From Flavobacteriaceae bacterium (lineage in GTDB: Bacteria; Bacteroidota; Bacteroidia; Flavobacteriales; Flavobacteriaceae): a stretch of DNA of 12,911 nt. Shown in pieces: positions 7,211 to 12,911 of the stretch. Position numbers and translations under genes: made by a program. The stretch is taken from NCBI GenBank assembly GCA_002693605.1, contig NZQO01000111.1:1-12911 (forward strand), in the 5' to 3' direction. Numbering within the stretch: position 1 is the first letter of the stretch; every line of letters starts with the position of its first letter. The notes below the pieces were generated by a model. The model worked only from the letters and a program-made list of their open reading frames with translations, searched no databases and was not told the origin of the DNA.

Positions 7211-7231
7211 CGTAAATCTAAAAATTTAAAC

Positions 7232-7996
7232 ATGAAAACCATTAAAACACTATTAATTGCAGTTTTGGTATTGGCCTGCGCCCCTTTAACGGCACAAACT
7301 GCTGATGAGATTATTGCTAATTATTTCGAGAACACCGGTGGCAAGGATGCCTGGGGTGAGTTAGACGGCGTTCACATTGCCGGTAGCGTTAGCGCACAAG
7401 GCATGGAAATTCCAGTAGATGTCTACCAAATGAAAGATGGAAGACAAATGGTAAAGATTAGCTTACAGGGGCAGGAAATGACCCAAATGGCTTTCGATGG
7501 CGAGACCATGTGGACCACCAATTTCATGACCATGGAAGCCGAAAAGAGCGATACCGAAATGACCAATAATATGAAGCAACAGGCCACCAAGGACTTTCCT
7601 TCACCATTTTTCAACTATAAGGACAAAGGCTACCAAGTAGAGCTTATGGGGACCGAAACTATGGAAGGTACCGAAACTTTTAAGCTGAAACTAGTTCAGG
7701 ATCCAATTATGGTTGACGGTAAGGAGGAACAAAATATCTCCTACCACTATTTCGATACCGAAAATTTCGTTCCTATCGCTAGTGAGTCTGAAATTAAGGC
7801 TGGCCCAATGAAAGGGCAGATGAGCAAGAACACGATGAGCGACTACCAAGAAGTGAACGGATTGTACTTCCCTTTTGATATGGGAATGAGCGGCCAAAAC
7901 ATCATCATTAAGGAAATTACCCTTAACCCAGAAGTTACGCCCGCGATGTTCGCCTTCCCCGAAAAGGCAGCGACAATGGACGAAGACAAGAACTAA
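7232..7996 (+). CDS. Secreted outer-membrane lipoprotein-sorting-like protein, methionine-rich
   Basis: 254 residues with a signal peptide (K-T-I-K, then a hydrophobic run ending in P-L-T-A-Q), cleaved near residue 21 or 22. The mature part opens with T-A-D-E-I-I-A-N-Y-F and G-G-K-D-A-W, a pattern seen in flavobacterial proteins annotated as outer membrane lipoprotein-sorting protein, with a LolA/LolB-like half-barrel. Alternating beta strands, the stretch S-Y-H-Y-F-D-T-E-N near 170-180 and N-G-L-Y-F-P-F near 210 agree with that fold. Here it is more likely a periplasmic carrier or sensor of a hydrophobic ligand than a true LolA, which is about 200 residues. Met is strikingly frequent: 21 of 254 by my count. 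The gene has its own likely promoter and a strong terminator, so it is probably monocistronic. Function is not established. Confidence 0.75.
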   Translation: MKTIKTLLIAVLVLACAPLTAQTADEIIANYFENTGGKDAWGELDGVHIAGSVSAQGMEIPVDVYQMKDGRQMVKISLQGQEMTQMAFDGETMWTTNFMTMEAEKSDTEMTNNMKQQATKDFPSPFFNYKDKGYQVELMGTETMEGTETFKLKLVQDPIMVDGKEEQNISYHYFDTENFVPIASESEIKAGPMKGQMSKNTMSDYQEVNGLYFPFDMGMSGQNIIIKEITLNPEVTPAMFAFPEKAATMDEDKN

Positions 7997-8013
7997 GTTT
8001 TCTTACAATTTTC

Positions 8014-8041
8014 AAAATTCCCTGCCCTGTCAGGGAATTTT
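8014..8041 (+). terminator. Rho-independent terminator after the lipoprotein-sorting-like gene
   Basis: AAAATTCCCTG (8014-8024) and CAGGGAATTTT (8031-8041) form a perfect 11-bp stem with a 6-nt loop. The A/T end of the stem supplies the T-run, followed by ATTTA. It begins 18 nt after the TAA at 7996. The symmetric A and T tracts could let it work on the opposite strand too, though no gene enters from that side. Confidence 0.85.
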
Positions 8042-8071
8042 ATTTAGCACCCTTTGCTAATTCTATTTTAA

Positions 8072-8101
8072 ATGAAAAACCGACAAAAGAAACAACCATG
8101 A
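8072..8101 (+). other. Possible 9-residue leader reading frame overlapping the next start codon
   Basis: ATG at 8072 opens a nine-codon frame (M-K-N-R-Q-K-K-Q-P) whose TGA at 8099-8101 overlaps the ATG of the large propeller gene as ATGA. The overlap is what translational coupling would need. The basic, Gln-rich content is also what an A-rich leader would give by chance, so this is tentative. Confidence 0.2.
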
Positions 8102-11100
8102 AACATTTGTTAGTAGCCTTAATTGCGGCAGCCGTTCTGCCCATTACCGCACTCGCCCAAGAGGAGGTTTCCCTTAAGGGGAAAGAGCTTTTTGGCGATA
8201 TGCGCGCGCGCCATATTGGGCCCGCACTTATGAGTGGCCGTATAAACGACCTGGAAATGCACCCCACCAATAGCCGCATATTGTATGCTGGTACGGCCGG
8301 CGGCGGGGTGTGGAAGAGTAATGATGGAGGCGCCACGTTTTCTCCAATTTTTGACGACCACGCACAATCTATCGGCGTCGTGGCATTAGACCCCGCAAAT
8401 CCAGACCAAAATATTTGGGTAGGAACCGGCGAAACCTGGACTCGTAATTCCGTTTCCATCGGTGACGGGCTATACCACTCCACCGACGGAGGGAATAACT
8501 GGACTGAAATTGAAGGGTTCGAAAAGAGTGAGCGCATAGCTTCCATAGCCATCAATCCCAGCAATACCAGCGAGGTGTATGTGGGAGTCCTTGGCGCCCT
8601 GTGGGGCGATAGCGAAGATCGTGGTGTCTACAAAACTAGCGACGGCGGTAAAACCTGGGACAAAATTTTATATGTGGGCCCATCAACCGGTGCGGCAGAC
8701 GTAATTATGGATCCCGAAAATCCCAACGTGCTCTACGCCTCTATGTGGCAATTTAGAAGAACCGGTTGGGGTTTCAACTCGGGAGGTGAAAACAGCGCAT
8801 TATATAAATCCACCGATGCTGGCCAAACGTGGAACAAAATCCATAATGGATTTCCCAAAGGGGAATTAGGACGAATTGCGGTGGCGGTAGCCCCGAGTGA
8901 CAATAATATTCTGTACGCCGTACTGGAAACGGAAGACAAAAGTAAAAATGGGTTGTGGAAATCGACCAACGCCGGCCAAAGTTGGGAGCACCTCAATAAC
9001 GATTTCGGACTTACCGTGCGTCCGTTCTACTTTTCACGAGTCACGATCGACCCTAGAAATCCTGATATCGTGGTCAAGGGAGGATTAAACGGTTCTATTA
9101 GTCGCGATGGCGGAAAAACCTTTAAATCGTTAGGACAAATGCATAGCGATATCCATGACATCACGTTTCATATAAACGATAGCGATGTTATGTATGCGGG
9201 TACCGATGGCGGCGTATATCGTTCCTGGAACGGCGGCACTACTTTCGAGATAGTTGAAAACCTTCCCCTCTCGCAGTTTTACCATATAAGTGTGGATGAT
9301 GCCGAGCCATATAATGTATATGGTGGTCTCCAAGACAACGGAAGCTGGTGGGGCCCCTCCTCCTCGCCCGGTGGTGTAGAGGCCCGCGATTGGAACAGTG
9401 TTGGTGCTGGTGACGGCTTTAGAGTGCTGAAGCACCCCACCAAAAATATTATTTATTCTGAAATGCAAGGCGCCGAGAATGTATGGCGGTACGATGTAGA
9501 TAAAAACAGAACCAAGACCATACAACCCTTGCCCAAGAAAGGAGACCCAGAATTACGCTTTAACTGGAACGCGCCTATGGCGGTTAGTCATCACGTACCG
9601 GATCGCTTTTACATGGGAAGTCAGTTCGTGCACCGAAGTGACGATATGGGCGATAGTTGGGAGATCATTTCACCAGATTTGACCACAAATGATGCCTCAA
9701 AGCAGGACCAATCTAAATCGGGGGGACTCTCAGTAGACAATAGTGGCGCGGAAAACCACACGACCATTTTCACCATTGCAGAGTCGCCACTAGATAAGGA
9801 TATTCTTTGGGTTGGAACCGACGACGGAAATGTGCAGGTAACCACCAACGGCGGCAAGACGTGGACCAACGTAACCGAGAACTTAAAAGGTATCCCAGAC
9901 AATACTTGGGTATACCATATTGAAGCCAGCGTGCATGGAAAAGGTACTGCCTATGCGGTGTTTGACGGTCACACGATGGGCGATATGCAACCGTATGCCT
10001 TAAAAACTACCGATTATGGAAAGACCTGGACGAATATTATTAGCGACGATATTCAGAAAAATGCCTTTGTTCGTAACATTCAGGAAGATTACGAAAACGA
10101 AGATTTATTGTTCCTAGGTACCGAAATGGGCCTATATGTAACCATAGACGGAGGTTCAAACTGGTCACATTTCACCAATAACATGCCACCCGTCGCGGTA
10201 CATTTTGTCGATTTGCACAAGGGTACAAACGATTTGGTAATGGGTACCCACGGGCGTGGCGTTATCATTATCGATGATATCAGTCCATTACGTGAGCTAG
10301 ACCAGGAAATTTTAAAGAAAGATGTACATTTCTTCGAGACCCAACCATTTGTTATGGCCGAGGAAAGTGGTTTTGGAACCAGTTTTGGTAACGAAACACA
10401 ATTTGTTGGCGGCAACAAGCCAAATACGGCGCGTATCGTTTACTATCTTCAGAAACGACATACCTTCGGAAAAATGACGATGGAAGTACAAGATATGGAA
10501 GGCAATAAAATTGCCACCTTGAGCCCAGGTAAATCCAAAGGGATTAACGTGGTAAATTGGAGCTATAACACCAAGGTCCCGAAAATGGCGGAAGGCAAAA
10601 CCCTTTCCTTTGGCGGATTTACGGCGCCGCGTGTAGCTGCGGGAAAATACAAGATCGTTATGACCAAGGGCAAGGATACTTATGAACACGTTGTGGAATT
10701 AAAATACGACGAGTCTGCACTCACCACCTTGGCCGAACGTAAGAAGCAAGAGGAGCTAACGCAAACCTTGTTTAATATGGTAGAAGAATTGGCCTATATG
10801 GTTTACGAGATAGGCGAAACCCAGGACAAGGCCAACGAGGTTATCGAAAACCATCCGAAGGGCAAGAAGCAAGCGGAAAAACTATATACCGCGCTAGAAA
10901 ATCTTCGGGCTGAATTGGTAATTACTACAGGTGACAATTACGTAGCCGCTGCCGAACCGGAACTTCGCGAACGTATGGGCGAACTGTACAGCAACGTTGC
11001 AGGAAGTTACGACCAAGTTTCTGGCGCGCAATTGCAGAATTTCGAGCTTATCTCGCAGGAATTTGAGGATGCCAAAAAACGTTATGCCTCCATAATGGAT

Positions 11101-11193
11101 AAGGAAGGAAAAAAATTCATGAATTTCCTTGAAAAAAACAATCTAGAAAAACCGTCGATAGAATCGAAGGAAGAATTTTTAGCTGACGACTAG
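8098..11193 (+). CDS. Secreted BNR/Asp-box beta-propeller protein (VPS10/sortilin-like, often annotated glycosyl hydrolase)
   Basis: 1031 residues with a signal peptide cut near A20-Q21. About eleven Asp-box motifs (S/T-x-D-x-G-x-T-W/F) are visible near residues 74, 128, 180, 238, 289, 335, 376, 514, 582, 637 and 682. They alternate with strands ending in V-Y-A-G-T or similar, so residues about 35-730 should form one or two beta-propellers of the sortilin/VPS10 or GH74-like class. A beta-sandwich like the FlgD Ig-like module follows at about 780-870 (V-N-W at 819, A-A-G-K-Y-K at 847). The last 160 residues are charged and helical. No type IX sorting domain is seen at the C-terminus, so it probably stays periplasmic or on a membrane surface. 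Asp boxes are structural and no catalytic residues can be assigned; 'glycosyl hydrolase' would be a guess. It follows a strong terminator yet shows no clear promoter. A strong terminator lies after it. Confidence 0.87.
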   Translation: MKHLLVALIAAAVLPITALAQEEVSLKGKELFGDMRARHIGPALMSGRINDLEMHPTNSRILYAGTAGGGVWKSNDGGATFSPIFDDHAQSIGVVALDPANPDQNIWVGTGETWTRNSVSIGDGLYHSTDGGNNWTEIEGFEKSERIASIAINPSNTSEVYVGVLGALWGDSEDRGVYKTSDGGKTWDKILYVGPSTGAADVIMDPENPNVLYASMWQFRRTGWGFNSGGENSALYKSTDAGQTWNKIHNGFPKGELGRIAVAVAPSDNNILYAVLETEDKSKNGLWKSTNAGQSWEHLNNDFGLTVRPFYFSRVTIDPRNPDIVVKGGLNGSISRDGGKTFKSLGQMHSDIHDITFHINDSDVMYAGTDGGVYRSWNGGTTFEIVENLPLSQFYHISVDDAEPYNVYGGLQDNGSWWGPSSSPGGVEARDWNSVGAGDGFRVLKHPTKNIIYSEMQGAENVWRYDVDKNRTKTIQPLPKKGDPELRFNWNAPMAVSHHVPDRFYMGSQFVHRSDDMGDSWEIISPDLTTNDASKQDQSKSGGLSVDNSGAENHTTIFTIAESPLDKDILWVGTDDGNVQVTTNGGKTWTNVTENLKGIPDNTWVYHIEASVHGKGTAYAVFDGHTMGDMQPYALKTTDYGKTWTNIISDDIQKNAFVRNIQEDYENEDLLFLGTEMGLYVTIDGGSNWSHFTNNMPPVAVHFVDLHKGTNDLVMGTHGRGVIIIDDISPLRELDQEILKKDVHFFETQPFVMAEESGFGTSFGNETQFVGGNKPNTARIVYYLQKRHTFGKMTMEVQDMEGNKIATLSPGKSKGINVVNWSYNTKVPKMAEGKTLSFGGFTAPRVAAGKYKIVMTKGKDTYEHVVELKYDESALTTLAERKKQEELTQTLFNMVEELAYMVYEIGETQDKANEVIENHPKGKKQAEKLYTALENLRAELVITTGDNYVAAAEPELRERMGELYSNVAGSYDQVSGAQLQNFELISQEFEDAKKRYASIMDKEGKKFMNFLEKNNLEKPSIESKEEFLADD

Positions 11194-11214
11194 TCCAAAC
11201 TAAAGTTTAATTAC

Positions 11215-11241
11215 AAACCCGTCACCTTCCGTGGCGGGTTT
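11215..11241. terminator. Shared terminator between the propeller gene and aldehyde dehydrogenase
   Basis: AAACCCGTCAC (11215-11225) pairs with GTGGCGGGTTT (11231-11241) over 11 bp with one T-G mismatch and a 5-nt loop, and TTTATTTATT follows. On the plus strand the mismatch becomes a stable G-U wobble and the T-run is good. On the minus strand the same position is an A-C mismatch and only TTTG follows, so it should work better for the plus-strand gene. The dehydrogenase stop lies immediately beside it (11243-11245). Confidence 0.85.
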
Positions 11242-11242
11242 T

Positions 11243-12604
11243 TTATTTATTGATATAGACGGTCTTGCGGTTAACGAATTCACGTATTCCGTGTTCGCTA
11301 AGCTCGCGGCCATAGCCACTTTCCTTGACGCCCCCAAAGGGCAACCTCGGGTCGCTTTTTACCAATTCGTTAATAAATACGGCTCCTTCAGTAAATTTGT
11401 AGGCCAACTTCTCAATCGCTTCAACATCTTTGGTAAAGATTGAAACGCCCAATCCAAATTTCGAATCGTTCGATAATCCAACGGCATCCTCTAAAGAATT
11501 GAAGGTAGTGACCGACAAGGCAGGCCCAAAGGTTTCTTCCTTAAACATAACCATATCTGAGGTGACCGCACTCACCACGGTAGGTTCAAAATATGCATTG
11601 TGCCGCTTTCCCCCTATTTCCAACTTGGCCCCGGCCTTCATAGTTTCTGAAACCTGATTTTCAAGGTCTTCTGCAAGATCTATTCGCGCCATCGTTCCAA
11701 TAAATGTGTCTTCTTCCATAGGGTCGCCACTTTTTAGCTCGCGAACCTTAACGACGAGGCGTTCCAAGAACTCTGCAGCGATAGATTCCTGAAGCAATAA
11801 GCGTTTTCCAGCGATACAGCTCTGTCCGGAATTTTGAAAGCGAGCTTGCACGCAAATATCCAACGTTCGCTCCATATCGCAGTCCTCTAGTACTATGAGC
11901 GCATTGTTACCGCCCAGTTCCAAAACGGTTTTTTTAATTTGGGCACCTGCCGTGGCGGCCACCGCCCCTCCCGCCGGCCCGCTTCCGGTAAGGGTTACGG
12001 CCTTAATAATTGGGTTCTCAATTACGTATTCTACAGCATCGCTTCCAATAAGAAGCGTTGTGAAACAATGCTCTGGAAATCCGACACGCTTAAAGACCTT
12101 TTCGATATTCAGGGCATTTCCGAAGACATTTGAGGCATGCTTGAGTACGGCGATATTTCCCGCCATTAGTGCGGGGGCTGCGAATCGAAACACCTGCCAA
12201 AACGGATAGTTCCACGGCATTATGGCCAAGACAACGCCCAAAGGCTCGTAACTGACGTAACTTTTGTGCGCATCGGTTTCAATTAGCTCGTTTGCCAAAT
12301 GGTCTTCGGCCTGCTGGGCGTAATATTCGCAGACCCACGCGCATTTCTCCACTTCGGCCCTACTTTGCGAAATGGGCTTGCCCATTTCCTGCGTTATGGT
12401 CGTAGCGTATTCGTCGCTATTCTCTCTCAATTCGGAAGCGGCCGCCATCATCAATTTCTTCCGTTTGGCAAAGTGGGTCTCGCGCCAGGAATGATATCGC
12501 GCTTCGGCCTTTTCCAACTTCGACTTAATTTCGGTTTTGGTGAGGGTCTTGTAGGTGGCTATTTCTGCACCGGTATAGGGATTCGTAGAGGTCTTCTGCG
12601 CCAT
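11243..12604 (-). CDS. NAD(P)-dependent aldehyde dehydrogenase, succinate-semialdehyde dehydrogenase type (Sad/GabD-like)
   Basis: 453 residues from the preferred start. Oxidises an aldehyde, probably succinate semialdehyde, to the acid using NAD(P)+. Landmarks, numbered from M-A-Q-K: P-W-N132-Y-P (oxyanion Asn), V-L-K156-H-A (cofactor-binding Lys), L-T-G-S-G, E229 in L-E-L-G-G-N-N (general base), catalytic C263 in N-S-G-Q-S-C, E-E-T-F-G-P, and F-G-G-V-K-E-S-G-Y near the end. L-K-H-A and L-G-G-N-N are typical of the short Sad (YneI) branch, which is about 460 residues long. The longer frame to 12634 adds ten residues (M-G-F-S-L-H-L-K-E-K) not expected in the family. The ATG at 12604 is preferred because the next residues (Q-K-T-S-T-N-P-Y-T-G) are the normal family opening and an A-rich AAAAGAAAAA lies just before it. 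A TACATTTA box lies inside the longer version. Exact substrate is uncertain. Confidence 0.9.
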   Translation of the reverse strand: MAQKTSTNPYTGAEIATYKTLTKTEIKSKLEKAEARYHSWRETHFAKRKKLMMAAASELRENSDEYATTITQEMGKPISQSRAEVEKCAWVCEYYAQQAEDHLANELIETDAHKSYVSYEPLGVVLAIMPWNYPFWQVFRFAAPALMAGNIAVLKHASNVFGNALNIEKVFKRVGFPEHCFTTLLIGSDAVEYVIENPIIKAVTLTGSGPAGGAVAATAGAQIKKTVLELGGNNALIVLEDCDMERTLDICVQARFQNSGQSCIAGKRLLLQESIAAEFLERLVVKVRELKSGDPMEEDTFIGTMARIDLAEDLENQVSETMKAGAKLEIGGKRHNAYFEPTVVSAVTSDMVMFKEETFGPALSVTTFNSLEDAVGLSNDSKFGLGVSIFTKDVEAIEKLAYKFTEGAVFINELVKSDPRLPFGGVKESGYGRELSEHGIREFVNRKTVYINK

Positions 12605-12613
12605 TTTTTCTTT

Positions 12614-12621
12614 TAAATGTA
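12614..12621 (-). promoter_or_regulatory. Candidate -7 box (TACATTTA) for the aldehyde dehydrogenase
   Basis: Read on the minus strand TACATTTA is one base from TAnnTTTG. It lies 9 nt before the ATG at 12604 and inside the ten-codon extension of the longer frame, so if real it favours the shorter protein with a minimal leader. No -33 TTG was found. Confidence 0.3.
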
Positions 12622-12732
12622 GCGAAAAGCCCATATACCCCGGGAATGATTAAGATGATTTTAACGGGAAGATTGTTGACAACCGTGTGCATAACTTAAC
12701 GGGGCAATGTCCTGTAGAACACTCTCAATTTC

Positions 12733-12740
12733 TAACTTTA
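12733..12740 (+). promoter_or_regulatory. Candidate -7 box (TAACTTTA) for the right-edge gene
   Basis: TAACTTTA is one base from TAnnTTTG and lies 16 nt before the ATG at 12757. Position and short leader match the other candidate promoters of this window. No clear -33 element is seen. Confidence 0.35.
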
Positions 12741-12756
12741 GTAAAACCCGCATCTT

Positions 12757-12911
12757 ATGGAAAATAGAGACACTGCCCTACTGCAATTGCGCCCTTCCAT
12801 TCCTTCAGCGCGCCTGCATCCCGAAATGGGAAACGATGAGTTTTTTCAGAATAATACCTTGAGACCCGTAACCAAGCTACAGAACGATTTGCTGGTTGCG
12901 GCCTTTAGAAA
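12757..12911 (+). CDS. Short conserved flavobacterial protein (homologues often labelled glyoxalase), N-terminal part only
   Basis: The reading frame from ATG 12757 stays open for 51 codons to the window edge, so the protein is cut. It reads M-E-N-R-D-T-A-L-L-Q-L-R-P-S, then F-F-Q-N-N-T-L-R-P-V-T-K-L-Q-N-D-L-L. I recall this pattern from a short cytoplasmic family conserved in Flavobacteriia whose members are often named glyoxalase. Nothing visible here supports a glyoxalase fold, and that name should not be taken as a function. The gene follows a TAACTTTA promoter-like box with a 16-nt leader and diverges from the aldehyde dehydrogenase. Reality of the gene is likely, as the start context fits and no stop interrupts the frame; the family recall is moderate. 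Confidence 0.65.
   Translation, partial: MENRDTALLQLRPSIPSARLHPEMGNDEFFQNNTLRPVTKLQNDLLVAAFR

Larger units (their letters stand above)
7056..7231. other. Divergent intergenic region (thioesterase / lipoprotein-sorting-like gene)
   Basis: This 176-bp gap is the longest non-coding stretch of the window. It holds the leader of the minus-strand thioesterase, the inverted repeat at 7099-7117, a minus-strand -7-like box at 7124-7131 and a plus-strand -7-like box at 7203-7210. I saw no RNA gene or riboswitch pattern. Confidence 0.6.
12605..12756. other. Divergent intergenic region (aldehyde dehydrogenase / right-edge gene)
   Basis: This 152-bp gap holds a -7-like box in each direction (12614-12621 minus, 12733-12740 plus). 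It also carries an 8-bp direct repeat TTAACGGG (12661-12668 and 12696-12703) and a small palindrome GTTGACAAC at 12675-12683. There is no evidence of an RNA gene. Confidence 0.55.

Noticed and set aside
7268..7282. Lipobox-like L-V-L-A-C in the signal peptide of the lipoprotein-sorting-like protein
   Set aside because: Leu at -2 is not favoured for lipoprotein processing and a normal signal peptidase I site (L-T-A-Q) follows closely, so I do not call it a lipoprotein.
8040..8564. A 174-codon minus-strand frame over the start of the propeller gene
   Set aside because: It is antisense to the signal peptide and first Asp boxes of a clear gene and its composition is a shadow of the Gly/Asp-rich repeats.
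12676..12681. TTGACA resembling a sigma-70 -35 box
   Set aside because: No TATAAT-like hexamer lies 16 to 18 bp downstream, and this phylum uses the -33/-7 promoter type.
1..12911. CRISPR arrays, tRNA or rRNA genes, insertion sequences, integrase or attachment sites
   Set aside because: I looked for regularly spaced repeats, cloverleaf-like segments, transposase motifs and long terminal repeats and found none; nearly all bases are in recognisable genes.

Overview
The window reads as ordinary chromosomal DNA of a member of the Bacteroidota, most likely a marine or environmental flavobacterium. Several signs point there. Genes lack Shine-Dalgarno sites and follow A-rich leaders. Candidate promoters carry the TAnnTTTG/A -7 box of this phylum. 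Secreted proteins have signal peptides ending in 'TAQ' or 'LAQ'. The gene types (two-half M16 peptidase, BNR/VPS10-like propeller protein, lipoprotein-sorting-like protein) are also typical. Base composition and codon use look even throughout, and I saw no mobile element, CRISPR array, tRNA or rRNA.

Layout. Positions 1-93 hold the last 30 codons of a VanX-type D-Ala-D-Ala dipeptidase; its stop codon overlaps the stop of the convergent gene. A minus-strand pair follows, read right to left: a secreted M16 zinc peptidase (3857-1035) and, 9 bp behind it, an MscS-type mechanosensitive channel (1025-90). Diverging from the peptidase is a plus-strand run: a small DUF3817 membrane protein with a TTG start (3983-4264), a YbdG-like channel overlapping it by ATGA (4261-5547), and a membrane-anchored endonuclease/exonuclease/phosphatase protein (5583-6659). 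That last gene abuts, stop to stop with no gap, a minus-strand hotdog acyl-CoA thioesterase (7055-6660).

Next come two plus-strand secreted proteins: a methionine-rich lipoprotein-sorting-like protein (7232-7996, followed by a clear terminator) and a 1031-residue protein with many Asp-box (BNR) repeats (8098-11193). A terminator shared with the opposite strand separates the latter from a minus-strand succinate-semialdehyde-type aldehyde dehydrogenase (about 12604-11243). The right edge cuts a plus-strand gene for a short conserved flavobacterial protein (12757 onward).

The genes do not form one pathway. The left half is a cell-envelope neighbourhood: peptidoglycan dipeptide cleavage, two unlike mechanosensitive channels, a secreted peptidase and small membrane proteins. 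The right half is secreted proteins plus metabolism. I found no convincing new system. The points most worth a second look are the zero-gap convergent gene ends, the 9-bp inverted repeat that ends in a start codon, the TTG-started gene with a very short leader, and the methionine-rich secreted protein.
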